DNA from: Physcomitrium patens
Taxonomy: Eukaryota > Streptophyta > Bryopsida > Funariales > Funariaceae
NCBI RefSeq assembly: GCF_000002425.4
Contig: NC_037274.1
Coordinates: forward strand, 1,017,173-1,081,172
DNA: 64,000 nucleotides
Direction of reading: 5' to 3'
A model generated the notes under the pieces. The model searched no databases and was not told the DNA's origin. It saw only the letters and a list, made by a program, of their open reading frames with translations. Positions 24,862-36,189 of this stretch are shown in pieces. Made by a program: the position numbers and the translations under genes. Within the stretch, counting starts at the first letter, position 1. Each line of letters begins with the position of its first letter.

Positions 24862-26671
24862 TACTCTTCCTTGAAGTTGAAAACACTCTCATTTTGAAGT
24901 CTCCAAGACTAAGCATTTACATGCTAGAAAATCATGTAACCTTAGAACGTCAACGTGTTGAAGGAGATTTAATTCAATCTGCCGTATTCTTCTCCATTCG
25001 TGGTCACGGACAACACGAGGGCAGCCAGGCGTGCCACCTTCCGTTTAAGGATTGTATTGCCGATTACTGCTATGTATCAATTTTGGGGCTTTGGCGGGAA
25101 CCGTATGATTAAATGTGATCTGGTGAAAGGTGCAAAGCACGAGTGTAACAAGACATCCGAAATATTTCTGGATGTGGAGGTTGAAGAGTATCTCATCAAG
25201 AACTGCACACTTTTTCCAGAGGAAGCAAAAGGCCTGGAATGTGAAAGGATTTGCCGGTAGTAAAAGGGGTGTACTCAATAGGTATGTCGGATAACAAAAT
25301 GCTGCGAAATATTTGCTCTTCATTGTGATTGGGACATTCTTTGAGCCTGTATCATTATTTTAGATGCCTACATTTAGAAGCAATCGTACTGTACGAAATT
25401 GTCTTTATAGCTCATGTGAATAAATCTTCAGTTTCATTGCACATGACCAAATGGTGGGATGTAATTTATGATATAGAAAAGAATTACCATGTTTGTGACC
25501 ATTCTTCCTAATGATGTGAATGGGACCTCATTGGCTTCTTCGGATGACCATTCATTCAAATGGGGTGTAACGTGCCAGTATTATTGTAGGTGAATGTCAG
25601 GAAGATTGGTACTCCATTCGTGTCCATTCGACGACTTAATTACTTCTTGATTGTGTCCAGGATTCGCAGTTGGTCTGTTTCTTTTACTGAGAATAAGGGG
25701 GAATATACTTGTTGAATTTCCACGATTGCACAGCACGTCTTCCAAAAGTTATTCAAGGACCAGGATGAAGCGAATTTTCTAATAAGTAACTTCTAATCAA
25801 ACAAGGTTTTAGTTCAAAAATTATAATGTGACCAACCTAATTAGATGTGGCATGTGTTGTCATGTAATAGTAACATAAAAGGACAATCAATTCAATCTAC
25901 TGTTGTACGTGAAGTTCAGACCCGATTTTTGTCAATTGCTCACTGTCATTGAACTATTGGAAGTCACACACGACCTGTCACAGCAGTAGATTAAAGACAA
26001 TAAATTGATATCTACATTGAGGGAAAGATTCCTGGTCACATACTGTCCCAAATATACCGCTTAGTGAGAAACAACAAATATATGCTGGATAGATACTGAT
26101 ATGGGAGAGAGATATGTCAGATGATGGGGCATATATTATTCATTCTTCCATCACCTGGAAATGTTTTACTACTTGCGAAGAAGATACAACTTCGGTAAGG
26201 TATTGAAAAGACCTTGGTGAAAGTCTATGAGACCCATTCTTCTCAAAGAGTACACAAGGTCAGAAAGTTCCAGCTGTGCGTGCACAGGACGCAGGAGTTG
26301 TTTCTAAGCTAGCGAAATAGAAGCATACCAGATCAACTAGACGTGTAAAGCAAGAGAGCCACCGACAAGATTTAAATTAAAATGACCACTCGGGAACTGA
26401 TACACGATTACAATGAAGAATGATCAAACAAACAAGCAGAACAGGTGAAGAATCAGAGTGCGAATAATGTTTTAGCTTTCAACACGGTACTTAGAGGCGA
26501 TCAATATGACGGTCAAATTAATGAATTGAGAAAGACATACAAGATTTATGATCCCTAATATCCACTTCCCTAAGTTCGCATAACCATCAGCAGCGATGCA
26601 TTCGACAGAATGCGTTACTCCTAAACAAAAATGGGGTTATTCACCGGAAGTCTTGTACTACAGTACTGAAT
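24862..26671. other. CSLC 3' UTR and intergenic sequence
   Basis: The genes on either side converge (CSLC plus, AGP minus), so 3' UTRs are expected. ORFs of 60-92 codons here have no recognised domain. Nothing else identified. Confidence 0.5.
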
Positions 26672-27234
26672 TTAATATAAGAATGCGGCAGCTGCAACAC
26701 CCATGAAGATAATCACGCTTGAGGCAACGTTGGTGGAGGCGGCGGATTCAGGTGCACTGGGTCCTGGAGCGTCAGCGACAGGGCCCTCGGAGGCAGTGGG
26801 CGCATTGACAGGGCTAGACTCCGGAACTGGTAGAGCAAAACCACACCGAAAGATCAGATATTGATAGATCCAAATCAAGCACTGAAGGTAGCTTCGGATC
26901 AAAAGAGAGACACAAACAAAATAACAATCAGAAAAGCTCAACCAGCAGAAACGGGTTCAGCAAACCCGATGGCGAAAAGAAGAGCGATCTAACCTGGAGA
27001 AGCCACGGGGGCCGTCGATGGAGGAGACATGGGCGAGCCTTGGGGACTGTGCTCGGGAGCATAAGTGGGTGCATGAGCCGGAGCATACACGGGCGCGCCG
27101 GGGGTCATCTCAGGGGCGTACGTAGGAGCCATTTCCGGTGCCATTTGTCCATTTGATTGTACAAACACTGAAGCGAAGAGCGCCACCAAACAGATAGCCA
27201 CTGACATGGTGTTGCGGCGAGCAGAAATGGCCAT
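26672..27234 (-). CDS. Classical arabinogalactan protein with GPI signal, 2 exons
   Basis: Exons 27234-26994 and 26826-26672 on the minus strand join after the first base of a codon, giving 131 residues. The start MAISARR is preferred over the upstream Met at 27285 because a signal peptide follows directly (SVAICLVALFASVFV, cleavage near residue 29). The mature part is rich in Ala-Pro, Ser-Pro and Thr-Pro, with four YAP-type units (TYAPE, VYAPA, TYAPE). Such prolines are hydroxylated and O-glycosylated with arabinogalactan. The C-terminus is small residues followed by a hydrophobic tail (SVIIFMGVAAAAFLY), as for GPI anchoring. The product should sit at the plasma membrane surface facing the wall. 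Confidence 0.88.
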
Positions 27235-28300
27235 TGCGAGCCTAAGGTTTTTCCAAATCAACGAAAGATGGAAGGAATCGAACAAATAGTGTCAAAACGA
27301 CACTGAAGTTCCACACAAACGATTACAATAACACAAAATAAACCAAAAAACCAAAAAAATCAAAACGCAACACCCTCGACACAAGTTTGATCAGAGCCGG
27401 TGATACACCAGGCGAAATCAGATTCAAAACTGGTCATGAAGGGATATCGTGAACAATGATCAAGCAGAACCTGATGAAATTGAGGGAGCAAGTGACTGCA
27501 TATGTAGGCACACTGGGACGCGGAACGCGGAGGTGGGGGACATCGAAATGGAAGGTTCTCATGCGCAGTCTGCACCGAACACGGCGCAGCACCGCAGAGA
27601 TAGCGACGTTCGCAAGCTAAATCTAGTTGTTTCCACGATCCAGGCAGTTTCTTGCCAGTCGAGCCACCGAAATCGGTGCCATTCCACAGTCTGTAAACAG
27701 GTGCTCTTGTGTGTCGTGAACCTTGTTCGATGGAATGCACCCACCTGGACTCTTGATCGAGGGTCCTGAAGCAGGCAACGAACTCCACCATTTGTGCAAG
27801 CTTCTTCGGCGATCGCCGATCACTACTCCCATCTGATCCGATCTCACAATATCAACCCCCACCCCGCTGCTCCGATGCCTGTTTCGTCGACACCCGGACC
27901 GCGACGCATCGAAGATTGTCCAGCTTCCGGGTGACGTCTCATCGCTCTAAATATAAAGTTTATGAATGCGATGAAACTCCACTTGTTGCTTCACTCATTC
28001 ACGCCGACCAGGTATTGCTAAATTCAGAACGACTCCATCGTTCTGGACCCTGTCTCGCAGGTTCAGGTGGTAGCTCCATTTCCGTTGCTGACAACCTCAT
28101 GTAATGATGCATTTGCATGTTGTTGTCTCGCAGGTTCAGGAGGTGGCTCCATTGCCGATGCTGACAACCTCATGTGATGATGCATTTGCATGTTGTTGTT
28201 GTGGTTGCTGTCGCTGCCAGTTCTGCGTTTCTCTGCTGCCAGTTCTGTGTTTGTATTATATGAAAAATACATATCATGTAAGAAAACATTGTTGTTGATA
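27235..28300. other. AGP promoter/leader and unassigned GC-richer sequence
   Basis: Genic base composition to 28260 with overlapping short ORFs on both strands but no recognised domain. The stretch next to 27235 is the likely AGP leader. A 73-base tandem duplication is listed separately. Confidence 0.45.
28051..28196. repeat. 73-base tandem duplication
   Basis: Two head-to-tail copies (28051-28123 and 28124-28196), both starting TGTCTCGCAGGTTCAGG and both containing TGATGCATTTGCATG, with a few substitutions. A shorter repeat, CTGCCAGTTCTG, occurs twice just after it (near 28215 and 28238). Confidence 0.85.
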
Positions 28301-29261
28301 AAAAATAGTGAAATATGGTTGAAGAAAGATCAATAGAGATTAGATAGTTAAAAAATGTACTTATAACAGCTTTGTGGATTACAAAGAAAATATCACGCCA
28401 AAAACGCATTTGTATCAACTGAGTATGTTTACATATTCGTTTTTATTTATTAATTACTACTATTATTAGATTTAAACATTTGAATATATTGCAACTATTC
28501 TATGTATTAGAATTATATATATATATTTTTTTGTAAAATCAATATTTTTTATTTTTTATCAAATAATAATTTAATTTTAGTTGAGTGGTAATTACAATTT
28601 TTGGAGTAAAGAAACATGTGATGTACAAAACATCAACTCTGAAAAAAAAGAAAAAGAAAAAGAAAAATCACCATATATACTTGTATTATTTTTTAGGTAA
28701 CAAATATTGATAATTTTTATTCAATCAAAATATGAAAAATTCAATCAGTATGAAATAAAAATATATAATTATATGAACTAGTAAAGAATCTCAAAATTGA
28801 GTTTATATATATACATAAAAAGATTATGAAAATTTATGGATACATAGATGCAAATTGCTTAGTTGAGATTGTTAACAACAACATTTAAGCACATGTTACA
28901 AACCAAATTTTATAATTAAATTGAACATGTAAACTATAAAAAAATTGGTTAATAGTAAGCTACATAGATTGATAAGAATGTATTATTGAAAAGATTTTAT
29001 TTATCTTTATTTTCCTATTTTTATATAGATTAATTTTGATTAAGTATTTTAAAACTATGACTTTTTCTATTGTTCTTAAATTTCTTTAGTTTGTCTTTAA
29101 CATATATTTTAGGTGTAATTAAAACCTGTATAACTATATTAAATTATTGTGAGATTTTATCTTTAAAGATTTTTATTTCAAACTTATTTTAAAAAACAAA
29201 CTAGTTCCATAAGACAACAAATTTAACAATTATAAATATTAAAGTAATATAATTTTGATAA

Positions 29262-29324
<63 letters not shown>

Positions 29325-31774
29325 AAAATCTCACAATTGATCTCACTATTTACATCAAATACTTTTCTTGTTATATTAATTTATCAATTATGAATTTTTT
29401 AAATTAGTTGATTCATCATAAAAATAATTTCAAAAAAAATTTCTTTAAAAACTATCATTGCAATTTTGCTAATTTTGTCTAAAATAGATAAGATGAAATT
29501 TTTTCAGTATTATATTTTTTTATGTCATTTATTTGATATGGCCTAAGAACACTTACTAAAGTATCAAAAAATATGTAAAACATAAAGATTGTAGATTCTT
29601 CTAGTTTTGTTGTTATTATGAATATAGTTACAATTTTATTCTAATACTATATAAAGTCAACTTATGAGATTTTTTAAAATTTCAAAATTTTGTTTTAATA
29701 TTTTTTTAATAATAATTAAAATTTAATTACAATTTGTTTACATTTATACCCTATGAACTTTTTTAGTACCTTTAGACACTTTTAGTAAGAATATACTAAT
29801 ACTGTCAATAATAATTATATCTATTGATTTAAAATTAAAAAAATATCAGATTATTACTAAAATATCACAAATTCATATATCTTTAGATTTTTAAAATAGA
29901 TCTAATGAAATATAATAATATAATTAAATTTAAATATTTAAATATTATTTTTTTTTGGTCTTAAATTAAGATTCTTTAGAAAAATTACAATAGCTTAATC
30001 AAATTAATTACTTCTACACTATCATTATTAAAAAATAAAATATCAATTCTATGCAACCAAAATAAGAAATAATATAATTATAAAAAATAAAAAATAAAAT
30101 ATACATACATAATTAAAAAATAAAAGAATCTCCTTTATTATTGTTAATTTTATTATTTTTTAGTAATAATACTTATATAAAATCAAAATATGAATATAAA
30201 ATATATCAACATATAATAGTTTATTAAAAAATATTAGATGTAAAAATAACTATTATTAAAAAACTTCTTATATTAATGATCTTCAAATTATCTTAATATA
30301 AGTTTTATCAATAGATTTTAATTGATGGAATTGTTAAAAATATAGATTTTAGTTATTTAAATATAAAAATATTAAAATCAAAGAGTCTTTTTGATGATAT
30401 AATTATTTATTAGAATTTAACAATATTTATAGGATACAAGAGACTTATTAGATTTTTTTATAAAAATAGAATCTTAATAAGTTTTGGAGGCAATTATCTT
30501 AGTTGGTTTATTATTTATTATTTTTAAATATTAAAGATTAGTTATTAAGACCAATTTCTATATTTTCCTTCTATCTATATTTATTATTTATTAAAAAATC
30601 TATAAATATTAATTAATAATTATAAGAAGCACAAGAAAGAACTTCATGTCTTTTTAATTATTTATATTAGAAATACGATTTTTTATTGATTTAAATTTAT
30701 TTTATTATTATAAAAAATAAGAAAATAAGAAAACATGATTTTAATTTGATATTACTATTATAAAAATATTATAAAATTTTTTAGAATTTATTTATAACCT
30801 TTAAGAATTTTTAGAGAAAATTTCAAGACTTTAGTAAAATTAAATTTGTATCACCTTAGGAGCCTTTATGAAGAAATGAAGCAAGATTTAAAGACCACAC
30901 TAGGTTCTTAGGCTAATTGGATTTTTTTTGAATACTATGGGGAAGTCAAAAATGCAAAAATAAAAATTTTACTAGTAAAAAATAGGAAGATGAGCAGCTA
31001 GTTTAGTCCTTACAGGAAGGGAGGTACACAAGTTCCATATAGATTATATCACCTTAAATGTAGTTAAGAAGGTAAGAGTAAGGCCTTGTGGCCTTTCTTA
31101 AAAATCCAAAATATACTACATGTGAGTCTTGGTGAAGGTGGAATCTTTGATCTATAAACATGTTACTTTTAAGGTAAAATAATTTTATTTAACTTTTTAT
31201 GTATTTACTTGCTATCTTTAAACCTTTTAAAATTATTTATAATAATATTAATTCACATATTTCTTATATTATTAGAAAGCTATTTTTTATTTTTTTATTT
31301 TTTTATTTTAAAAAGAAATTAATTTTATTTTTTATTAGGTAAAATTTAGTAAATAGATTGTAACTTAATTTTGGATTGTATAATTGCTTGATTTCATTTA
31401 TTTTACTTATTTTTTGTTTGTTTTTCTTTTGTTTTTGTTATTTGCTTCTTTTACTTCAGACTACCAATTAGAAGCAACTCTTAATTGAGACCATATTGTA
31501 ATTTAGATTAAAGGGTGGAATTTATCTTTGTACTTAATATTATATTAAACATGGTCATTAAAATTATTTTTATATTATGTAATTTTTTATAACTTAAATT
31601 AAAGTAGAAAATTATTTATTGATTTGATAATATTTAAATATTATTATGATATAGATATCAATATCTATTTTTTTGTATTTTTAAAATAAACAAATAAAAA
31701 AATAAAAAAGTATATATTTTATTAAATCATTATAATCTTAATATTATAACTTTTTTTAACTATTTGTACAATTA
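28301..31774. other. Extremely AT-rich desert
   Basis: Nearly 3.5 kb with very few G or C, no ORF of note and long A/T tracts. A (TA)n tract lies at 29266-29321. Composition resembles the most decayed parts of the transposons to the right, so this is probably ancient transposon sequence worn down by deamination, but no element can be recognised. Confidence 0.7.
29266..29321. repeat. (TA)n microsatellite
   Basis: About 56 bases of TA repeat in the AT-rich desert. Confidence 0.9.
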
Positions 31775-32851
31775 AGCTTGGTATAAATATGTATAATTAT
31801 TTAGATAAGAGTTATTAGATAGAAAATAAATATAGATAAATTCAATAATATCTTATGGAGTAGCTTCTTAGATGGTTCATAGATGCAAATTTTACTTTAT
31901 ATGTATTTATAGTTGATTTATAGCTTGAAATCTTGATCAACAAGTTGGCCTTGTATTGCACATATTGTCACGGACATACATATAATTACCTATATGAATA
32001 GATAAAAGTATGTAAAAGTAGGTTAATTGTGTAATATCTTCTAGAGAAGCTTCTTAGAAGCTTCATAGACGCTGCTTTGACTTTATAGGAGTCTATAGTT
32101 GACTTTTAGGTTAGAAACTTGGTCAACAAGTTAGCCATGTGCCACGCATGTTGGAAGCTTAAAGAACAAGCTAACTACGTGGTCTATCCATAGAAAACTT
32201 GCCTTGCAAGCAAAGGCATGTGGCCTAGAAAGTCAACATATATTGGAGGTCTTATAGAACATCGCCACGTGGCTTCTAGTTAGATAGTATATATAGAGGC
32301 AAGAGTGAAGCCCTCTTCACTCTTGTCAACTCCTTTCTTGCTTCTAGTCTAGTTTCAAGGGTCTCTAGTTTTCTTGTATTTTGGCAATAGCCATTCCAGT
32401 TTCTTTCTTAATATACATATTTCTATTTTGTCCTATTTCTTTTTGAGAAAAGTCTCACTTACTCTTTAGCTTTCATCGAGTTCTTGTCCCTGACACATAT
32501 TGGCAATTTATTGTATAAGTTGGCTATATAGCACACATTTAGGAAATTTTTCTTATAAGCTAACCATGTATTTTGCAAGTTAAACATATATTATACGTCT
32601 TATAGAACGTCACTACATAGCTCTTAATTAGATAGTATATATGGAAGAAAGAATGAAACCTTATTCATTCTTGTCAACACCTTTGGTGTTCTTAGTCTTA
32701 TTTAAAGAAATTCTAGTTTTCTTATCTTTAGCAATATCAATTTTAGTTCAATACTATATTAGCTTTGAATGATTATCTATTTTTTTTAAAGTAATATAAG
32801 AATATACTCACCATTTAATTTTTTGAAATTTATGTCCTTTAAATTTTGACA
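31775..32851 (+). repeat. 5' LTR of old Ty3 element A0, split by a solo LTR
   Basis: Outer parts (about 31775-31965 and 32496-32851) match the family-B LTR: GCTTCTTAGA motif, CTTGGTCAACAAG-like block, TATATATGGA box, CTTGTCAA block. The middle is occupied by a younger complete copy of the same LTR. Both ends are diverged, so boundaries are approximate. Confidence 0.7.
31966..32495 (+). repeat. Solo LTR, family B, with 5-bp target duplication
   Basis: 530 bases bounded by TGTCACGGACA and TGTCCCTGACA, flanked on both sides by the direct repeat CATAT (31961-31965 and 32496-32500). No internal coding region follows, so it is a solo LTR left by recombination. It holds two GAAGCTTC motifs (32046-32053, 32057-32064), a perfect palindrome GCCACGTGGC with a G-box core (32264-32273), and a TATATATAG box near 32288. 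It sits inside an older LTR of the same family. Confidence 0.9.
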
Positions 32852-33352
32852 AAATTACTAATTTATTGTTTTTGTTTTGTTTAAAAATTAGTAGATTATT
32901 CTTTTTTGTGAAAATTTTCATTTATCAATAGTGGTTACAAATTATCCTTCTCTAATTTGAATTATGGATTTATTAAAACCTTTTGGTATAGAAATCAAAG
33001 AAAAAATTATTGAAGGTACAATCAATAGAAATGAAAATAGATTTGTAACTATTGCAAATCTTTACAAGCTTGTAAAAACTCTTAGGATAGGAATTTCACA
33101 TAATTCTATTGTCAACTATGGAAATACTATTCTTGTGCCTATAGAAAATATCAACAATAAAGTTCAAATTTTACACCAAGAAGTTATATAATTGAAAGAA
33201 GCAAGTACATCAATATTATAATTGAATCCAAAAAATCTTGCTACTACAAGTATGAAGAAAGCAAGTATAAGTAAGTTAGAGAAGTTTGATGGAAGAAGAT
33301 CAAAACTTTATGGATTTCAACATGTAAAGTTCTATCTAAAGTTACATCTTTT
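32852..33352 (+). pseudogene. gag 5' part of Ty3 element A0
   Basis: After a leader, a frame at 32964-33191 (MDLLKPFGIEIKEKIIEGT...) matches the start of gag in A1 (33835-34017), which has the same order KIMDATLNKSENKFIIIVDFYELVNTLR. Both continue into a KFDG block. The match breaks at 33353, where the A1 LTR begins, and seems to resume near 48833, so A0 gag was split by insertion of A1. Stops and AT drift show it is dead. Confidence 0.7.
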
Positions 33353-33800
33353 TGTCATAGATATGCATATATACTCTAATAATTATCAATATGATTAGGT
33401 AGAAATAAATAAAATTATATAAAAATAGGTTAATTTTATAATAACTTATAGAGAAGATTTTTAGAAGCTTCATAGATATTATTTGACTTTATATGTTTTT
33501 ATAGTTGATTGATAGATTAGAAACTTGGTCAATAAATTAATCATATGTTGATATCTTGCAGAACAAGTTAACTATGTGGTATATATATAGAAAACTTATC
33601 TTGTAAGTTAAAGATATATGTCTTGCAAAGTCAACACATTTTGAAGGTTCTATAGGACATTGCTACCTAGTTCTTAATTGAGAATATATATTGAAACAAG
33701 AGTAAAGCCTTCTTTATTCTTGTCAATGCCTTTCTAGTTTTTAATCTTATTTCAAGACTTTCTAGTCTTTTTATTTTTGGCAATAGCTATATATAATATT
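33353..33800 (+). repeat. 5' LTR of A1
   Basis: Starts TGTCATAGATATGCAT and follows the family-B LTR through the GAAGCTTCATAG motif, the AACTTGGTCAA block, the TATATATTGA box and the CTTGTCAATGCC block. It stops after GGCAATAGC, earlier than the solo LTR, so its end and part of the leader seem deleted. Confidence 0.75.
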
Positions 33801-35740
33801 AAAGTTGTAGATTATCTTGCTCTAATTTAACTTTTTGAGATTGTTTGAATTATCTATGGAAAGAAAGATTATGGATGCTACTCTCAACAAAAGTGAGAAT
33901 AAATTTATAATTATTGTAGATTTTTATGAGCTTGTCAATACTCTAAGAGTAGAAATGTTACATATTTTCAACGTGAATCATAGAAGTATTATTCTTATAC
34001 TTATGGAAGAAATTTAGACTCTACATCAAAAAATTGTGCAGTTGAAGGAAGCAAGTAGATAGACGTCACAACCAAATCTTAAGAGTTTTTGCTTCTACAA
34101 GTATGATAAGGATAAAGATTGATATGCCTAAGAAGTTTGATGGAACAAGGTCAAAATTTCAAGGATTTTTATAATAAGTCAAGCTTTATATAAGATTCCA
34201 TGCCTTTGAATATTTTGATGGATTTACTCAAGTCAAATTCATAGGCACATTTCTATAAGAAAGTACTCTATCTTAGTTTGCACCTTTAATGTAAAAAGAT
34301 TTGCAAGTCCTTTATAATTGGAATTCATTCTTAAAAGTGTTTATAGCCACATTTGGAGAAATTGATCTAAAAAGAGTAGCAAAAATTAAGTTCTTATTTA
34401 TATGGCAAGGATCATGGTCAACCACCATATATGCTATTGAATTCCAAAACCTTCCTTGTAATGTGGACTGGAATAACAAAGTCCTTATCAATCAATTTCA
34501 ATATGGATTGAAGGACAATGTTAAAGATTTATTATTGATAATGCCAAAGGCAAAATCTTTGAAATAGTTTATTGCTCAAGCTATTGCATGCAACAATTGA
34601 TTATTTGAAAGACATCAAGAATAAAGACTTAGTTGGAGAAGAACAAGTCAAATAATGATGGTATTAGGGTAGAGAGAGTTTGTTTCAAGAAAGCACTAGG
34701 ATCCTGGGTGTCACTAATTACTTAATCAAGCTTCAAAATAAGGGAAGCCCTAAGTTTATATATAAAATTTCCCTTTTGGAGTAATTACACCAAATACATA
34801 AGCCTCAAGTAATCAAAAATATCCAAAATATGATAAAATCTTCTAAATCCTTGTATATCCTTATCTGAATTTTTTTCCAAATTTCAATACCTCATAACTC
34901 GTGATCCAACCATCCAAACGTACTCAAATTTTATATGAAATATTTATATATTTTTATCAACTTTCACAACAAATTTCAATTGCAAATTTGTTGCGGATCT
35001 TGAGATATCTTAAAAACCCTAACAATCACTTCAAATCCTTGTCTTTATACACATGTATGTATTTTTCTTTATATCTCACAAAATAAAAGCTCAAATGCCA
35101 CAAAATTTTTATTTTTAGCTTTATAACAAAAAAATTTTATTTTCCAAAAGTTTGAGTCAAAATTTTGTCCGAAAACTCAAGTTATGGCTCCAACTATTAC
35201 TATAAACAAAATTGCTTACTTACTACCTTTGAATTAGAAGCGTCGCCTTCAATTCCTTATATCTCCTTCATATGAACTTCAAAAATAATAATTCTTTTTT
35301 AAAAGCTGTAGGACTTGAAATCGTTGTTTCAGCCACACCTTCCGATCTTCAAAAACTACCGCGCAACTCCTCATATTCACAAAAGAGTAACAGTATAACT
35401 TATATTAAAATCTTAACTTCAAACGTCTATAACTTCTTCACCCTAACTCCAAATCCTCTAATTTTTGCACACAAATTGTAGCCAAAATCCTAAATCTTAC
35501 AACCTTAGCTTCTAATTTCCAAATGCCTTCTTTGAAGTCGCCAAAATCCTTGTTAAGGTCATAGACAGCCTCCTCAAAGCCTATTGGGCATGATATTCGA
35601 CCAATAGGGATGAAGTTCTCCATTCCTTGCCTTCATCCAACCATGCCTTGCTTTCATCCCTCTCAATTAGCCTCCCATTAGTTTGGATTTTTTTTCTTAG
35701 GCTTCCACCTTCTTTCAAGGCTTCATACTAAATATTTAGG

Positions 35741-35779
<39 letters not shown>

Positions 35780-36189
35780 AAAATCAAAATAAGTAAAAAA
35801 AATAAAGTAAGGTTTTTTTATACCAACTCCTTTTAATTTAATCTATTGACAACTCTAACATACATCTAGATTTATCAACACATAATATGTTTTAACTATT
35901 TTTTATATACTATAAGCATTTATAGTATGACAACAGAAACTTCTAATTTTTGAAAAACTTATTGATCAAGGCCAGAACCAATGGAAATTGATATGATATA
36001 TTTTAAATCCCTCACAGAGCAAAAAAAGTCTTGACAATGCAATAAAGGCTTATGCTTATATTATAGAGAAGCTAAATATATTGCTCAATATTATCCAAAG
36101 AAACAATGCAACCTCAAAATAAGAAGCATGGTTGCCAAAAAAGACAATATGTCAAAAAACAAGTTTTTCTAGTTACAATAGCAACAATT
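33801..36189 (+). pseudogene. gag of A1, split by an unclassified repeat
   Basis: Pieces at 33835-34655 and about 35865-36120 form a Ty3-type gag. The central retrotransposon-gag region is read at 34301-34567 (AIEFQNLPCNVDW, LINQFQYGL). The second piece has a ruined zinc knuckle, read as CLYYREAKYIAQYYPKK near 36050-36100; each lost Cys or His is a single G-to-A or C-to-T change (TGT to TAT, CAT to TAT). Stops and frame breaks are many. Confidence 0.7.
34662..35860 (+). repeat. Unclassified noncoding repeat E, copy 1
   Basis: About 1.2 kb inserted in A1 gag, bounded by TATTAGGGTAG and CTCTAACA, which look like decayed TG...CA LTR ends. It shares scattered blocks in the same order with 41954-43292: AACCCTAACA, an AAAAGAGTAACAGTA block, a CCTCAAAGCC block and a GACCAATAGGGATG block. 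No ORF. Probably a solo LTR of an unseen element. An (AT)n tract lies at 35741-35777. Confidence 0.55.
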
